From assembly GCA_050943595.1 (NCBI GenBank), contig JBMNPM010000002.1, forward strand, positions 62,001 through 126,000: DNA of 64,000 bases, written 5' to 3'. The DNA comes from JAXGXJ01 sp050943595. Lineage in GTDB: Bacteria > Actinomycetota > Thermoleophilia > RBG-16-64-13. A program made the translations under genes and the position numbers. The notes beneath the pieces were generated by a model, which did no database searches, was not told the origin of the DNA, and saw nothing but the letters and a program-made list of their open reading frames with translations. Numbering within the stretch: position 1 is the stretch's first letter; each line of letters opens with the position of its first letter. This document shows, one piece after another, positions 62,414-64,000 of the stretch.

Positions 62414-64000
62414 ATCCGACACGGAACGCACGAAGTCGATCATGGGGTGACTCGTGGGAACCACGTGTTCGTGCAGACCCACCAACCTCTCCTCGAGCCT
62501 CTCGCCCGGACGTAGTCCGGTGAACTGGATCTCAATGTCGCTTGACCGACCGTTGGCGACGAAGTGGATCATCTTCTTGGCGATCTCGAGAATGCTCACT
62601 GGCTCGCCCATCTCCAAGACGAACACGCCGTCCCTGCTGTCGCTGTGCGTGGACAGGGCGGCCGCCTGGAGCACCAACTGCACGGCTTCCGAGATGGACA
62701 TGAAGTACCGCGTCATGTTTTTGTCGGTGACCGTAACAGGGCCGCCGTTGGCTATCTGCTTCTGGAAGATAGGCAGCATGCTCCCTCGACTCCCCAGCAC
62801 GTTCCCAAAACGGACCGAAGAGAAGTGGCAATCGGGATTCTCCCGCCCCACATGCTGCACGACCATCTCCGCCACCCGCTTGCTGGCGCCCATGATACTA
62901 ATGGGGTCGACTGCCTTGTCGGTAGAGATGTTGACCAGGCGCTCCACCCCCACAACAGCGGAGGCCTGCGCGACGGCCAACGTCCCCAGAACGTTATTGA
63001 ACACGGCCTCGTCCGGACAGATCTCCATAAACGGGACATGTTTGAAGGCGGCCGCGTGAAATACCACGTGCGGCCGATGCTCCTGAAAGACCAACTGGAG
63101 CTTCTCCATGTGCTGGATGTGAGTCGTGACCACCTCATAGTCAATAAAGCCACAGGCCCGTAGTTCTTCATGCAACGCGTAGAGACCCGACTCGTCCCGG
63201 TCGACCAATATGAGGTTCTCGGGAGCGAAAGAGGCTATCTGACGGCACAACTCCGACCCGATGGAGCCCGCAGCACCGGTCACCAGCACACGTCGCCCCT
63301 TGAGATATCCGGCGATGGCAGCCAGGTCGGTCTGTACCGGGGAGCGTCCCAGGATATCTTCTATCTTGAGTTCACGCACGTCGGCCATGCTCACCCGCCC
63401 CCCGACGAGATCCGAGACCGGGGGCAGCGTCCTCACCGGCAATTGCGTCTTCTTCAGCCGCGCGTAGATGTTCTCCATCTGCGCAGCGTCGGCGGAAGGG
63501 ATGGTGATGATAAATTCTTCCACATCGTACTCTTCAGCCACTTGAGAGGCATCCGCGATGGCACCCAAGACCGGGTGCTTCGATATGCGCATGCCACGCA
63601 GCTGAGGATTGTCGTCCAACAGGCCCACTATCGTAACGCCGGCTTCCGATGTACCGTCTACCTGGCGGGCGAGGATATTGGCCGCCTCACCCGCCCCCAC
63701 CAGGACGACGCGCTTGCCGTCACTGATCTGCTTGAGGCTCCGCGTCTGGAAAACGCGGCTGTAGAAGCGAACTGCCAGCATAGCCGCACCCGCGGCGGCA
63801 CCCCCGACGAGCACCACAGAGGGAGGTACAAGGCGCTGCCCGCCACTGAGCCAGGCCGCATCCAGCAGCAGGAGAAGTATGACGGAGACTATCGTCGCCC
63901 TCACGATCCATACGGCCTGTGGTAGACCCACGTAGCGGTTGACAATGGAGTACACACGGAAGACCGCATTCAGACAGAGATGCAGAACTATGGCTGCCAC
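62075..64000 (-). CDS. CapD/FlaA1-type nucleotide-sugar 4,6-dehydratase, partial
   Basis: At least 641 residues, running off the right edge. Membrane segments at the N-terminus are followed by a CoA-binding-like domain (VVLVGAGEAANILARQV, VGLLDDNPQLRG) and a short-chain dehydrogenase domain (LVTGAAGSIGSELCRQI, ISTDKAVDPISIMGASKR, VRFGNVLGSRGSML). This is the WbpM/PglF type that makes 4-keto-6-deoxy UDP-HexNAc for surface glycans. The last ~50 residues (from ~GIFPGC) are low-complexity and may be an over-read end, since they overlap the convergent SLH gene. Confidence 0.92.
   Translation of the reverse strand: MAAIVLHLCLNAVFRVYSIVNRYVGLPQAVWIVRATIVSVILLLLLDAAWLSGGQRLVPPSVVLVGGAAAGAAMLAVRFYSRVFQTRSLKQISDGKRVVLVGAGEAANILARQVDGTSEAGVTIVGLLDDNPQLRGMRISKHPVLGAIADASQVAEEYDVEEFIITIPSADAAQMENIYARLKKTQLPVRTLPPVSDLVGGRVSMADVRELKIEDILGRSPVQTDLAAIAGYLKGRRVLVTGAAGSIGSELCRQIASFAPENLILVDRDESGLYALHEELRACGFIDYEVVTTHIQHMEKLQLVFQEHRPHVVFHAAAFKHVPFMEICPDEAVFNNVLGTLAVAQASAVVGVERLVNISTDKAVDPISIMGASKRVAEMVVQHVGRENPDCHFSSVRFGNVLGSRGSMLPIFQKQIANGGPVTVTDKNMTRYFMSISEAVQLVLQAAALSTHSDSRDGVFVLEMGEPVSILEIAKKMIHFVANGRSSDIEIQFTGLRPGERLEERLVGLHEHVVPTSHPMIDFVRSVSDSDGDVGCTDREGLAAEDFFVKLERLVELARSNPDRDTMVAAFQTLVPTYVPFELHDTGIFPGCRTSQESDVICLDEADSARAVKDAGRTEGANRREDMSTTCGAGGAAEVAC

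Overview
The window looks like the chromosome of a deep-branching actinobacterium, probably anaerobic or thermotolerant. That placement is an inference from gene content and order and was not computed. The evidence is a high G+C sequence, a uvrC-rapZ-whiA-gap-pgk block, WhiA, a type 2 PyrF, a RimI-TsaD fusion, a PASTA-domain Ser/Thr kinase, and argS/lysA/hom/thrC close to rho. SLH repeats and a cyclic 2,3-diphosphoglycerate (cDPG) synthesis gene pair point away from classical Streptomyces- or Mycobacterium-type actinobacteria. Most genes lie on the minus strand in tightly overlapping operons.

Layout: 1-5.7 kb holds pgk (partial), gap, whiA, rapZ and uvrC. 5.9-10.7 kb is a plus-strand acyl-CoA oxidation operon (etfB, etfA, a long acyl-CoA dehydrogenase) followed by an M42 peptidase. 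10.7-14.8 kb holds hflX and uvrA. 15-16.5 kb is a small accessory cassette with a MazF/PemK-type toxin and two or three unrecognised partners, next to tRNA-Ala. 17-22 kb holds rsfS, guaA, a PfkB sugar kinase, a D-Ala-D-Ala carboxypeptidase and a membrane protein. 22-28 kb has pyrF, HU, pyrE, tldE, tldD, a small membrane protein and a Roadblock/LC7-like protein. 28-30 kb is groES-groEL with a CIRCE operator and a good promoter. 30-34 kb is the tRNA t6A operon (udg, tsaE, tsaB, rimI-tsaD). 34-37 kb has a Rossmann/DUF2520 protein, panC and a P1-family peptidase.

The most interesting region is 37.1-42.7 kb. Between thrC and rho sits an overlapping run of metallophosphoesterase, cDPG synthetase, 2-phosphoglycerate kinase and a GlpX-like protein that has lost key FBPase active-site residues. 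I propose this as a bacterial cDPG metabolic or signalling module with its own candidate breakdown enzymes. 43-46.6 kb is the lysA-hom-thrC operon. 46.7-48.4 kb is a plus-strand nuclease-fold/hpt/hydrolase run. 48.4-52.3 kb has a CsoR-family repressor, tRNA-Gly, mutM, argS and rlmH. 52.5-53.1 kb is an acetate-transporter gene interrupted by an in-frame TGA. 53.1-55.9 kb is a zinc/manganese ABC transporter. 56-57 kb is hisG. 57.4-59 kb has a DUF4145 protein and serine acetyltransferase. 59-64 kb has a PASTA kinase, a frameshifted NodB-SLH cell-wall protein and a partial nucleotide-sugar 4,6-dehydratase.

A short dispersed repeat of about 160 bp with terminal inverted repeats (MITE-like) occurs in two near-complete copies and two fragments, all between genes. 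Several genes have start-site oddities or disruptive mutations that should be checked against reads.
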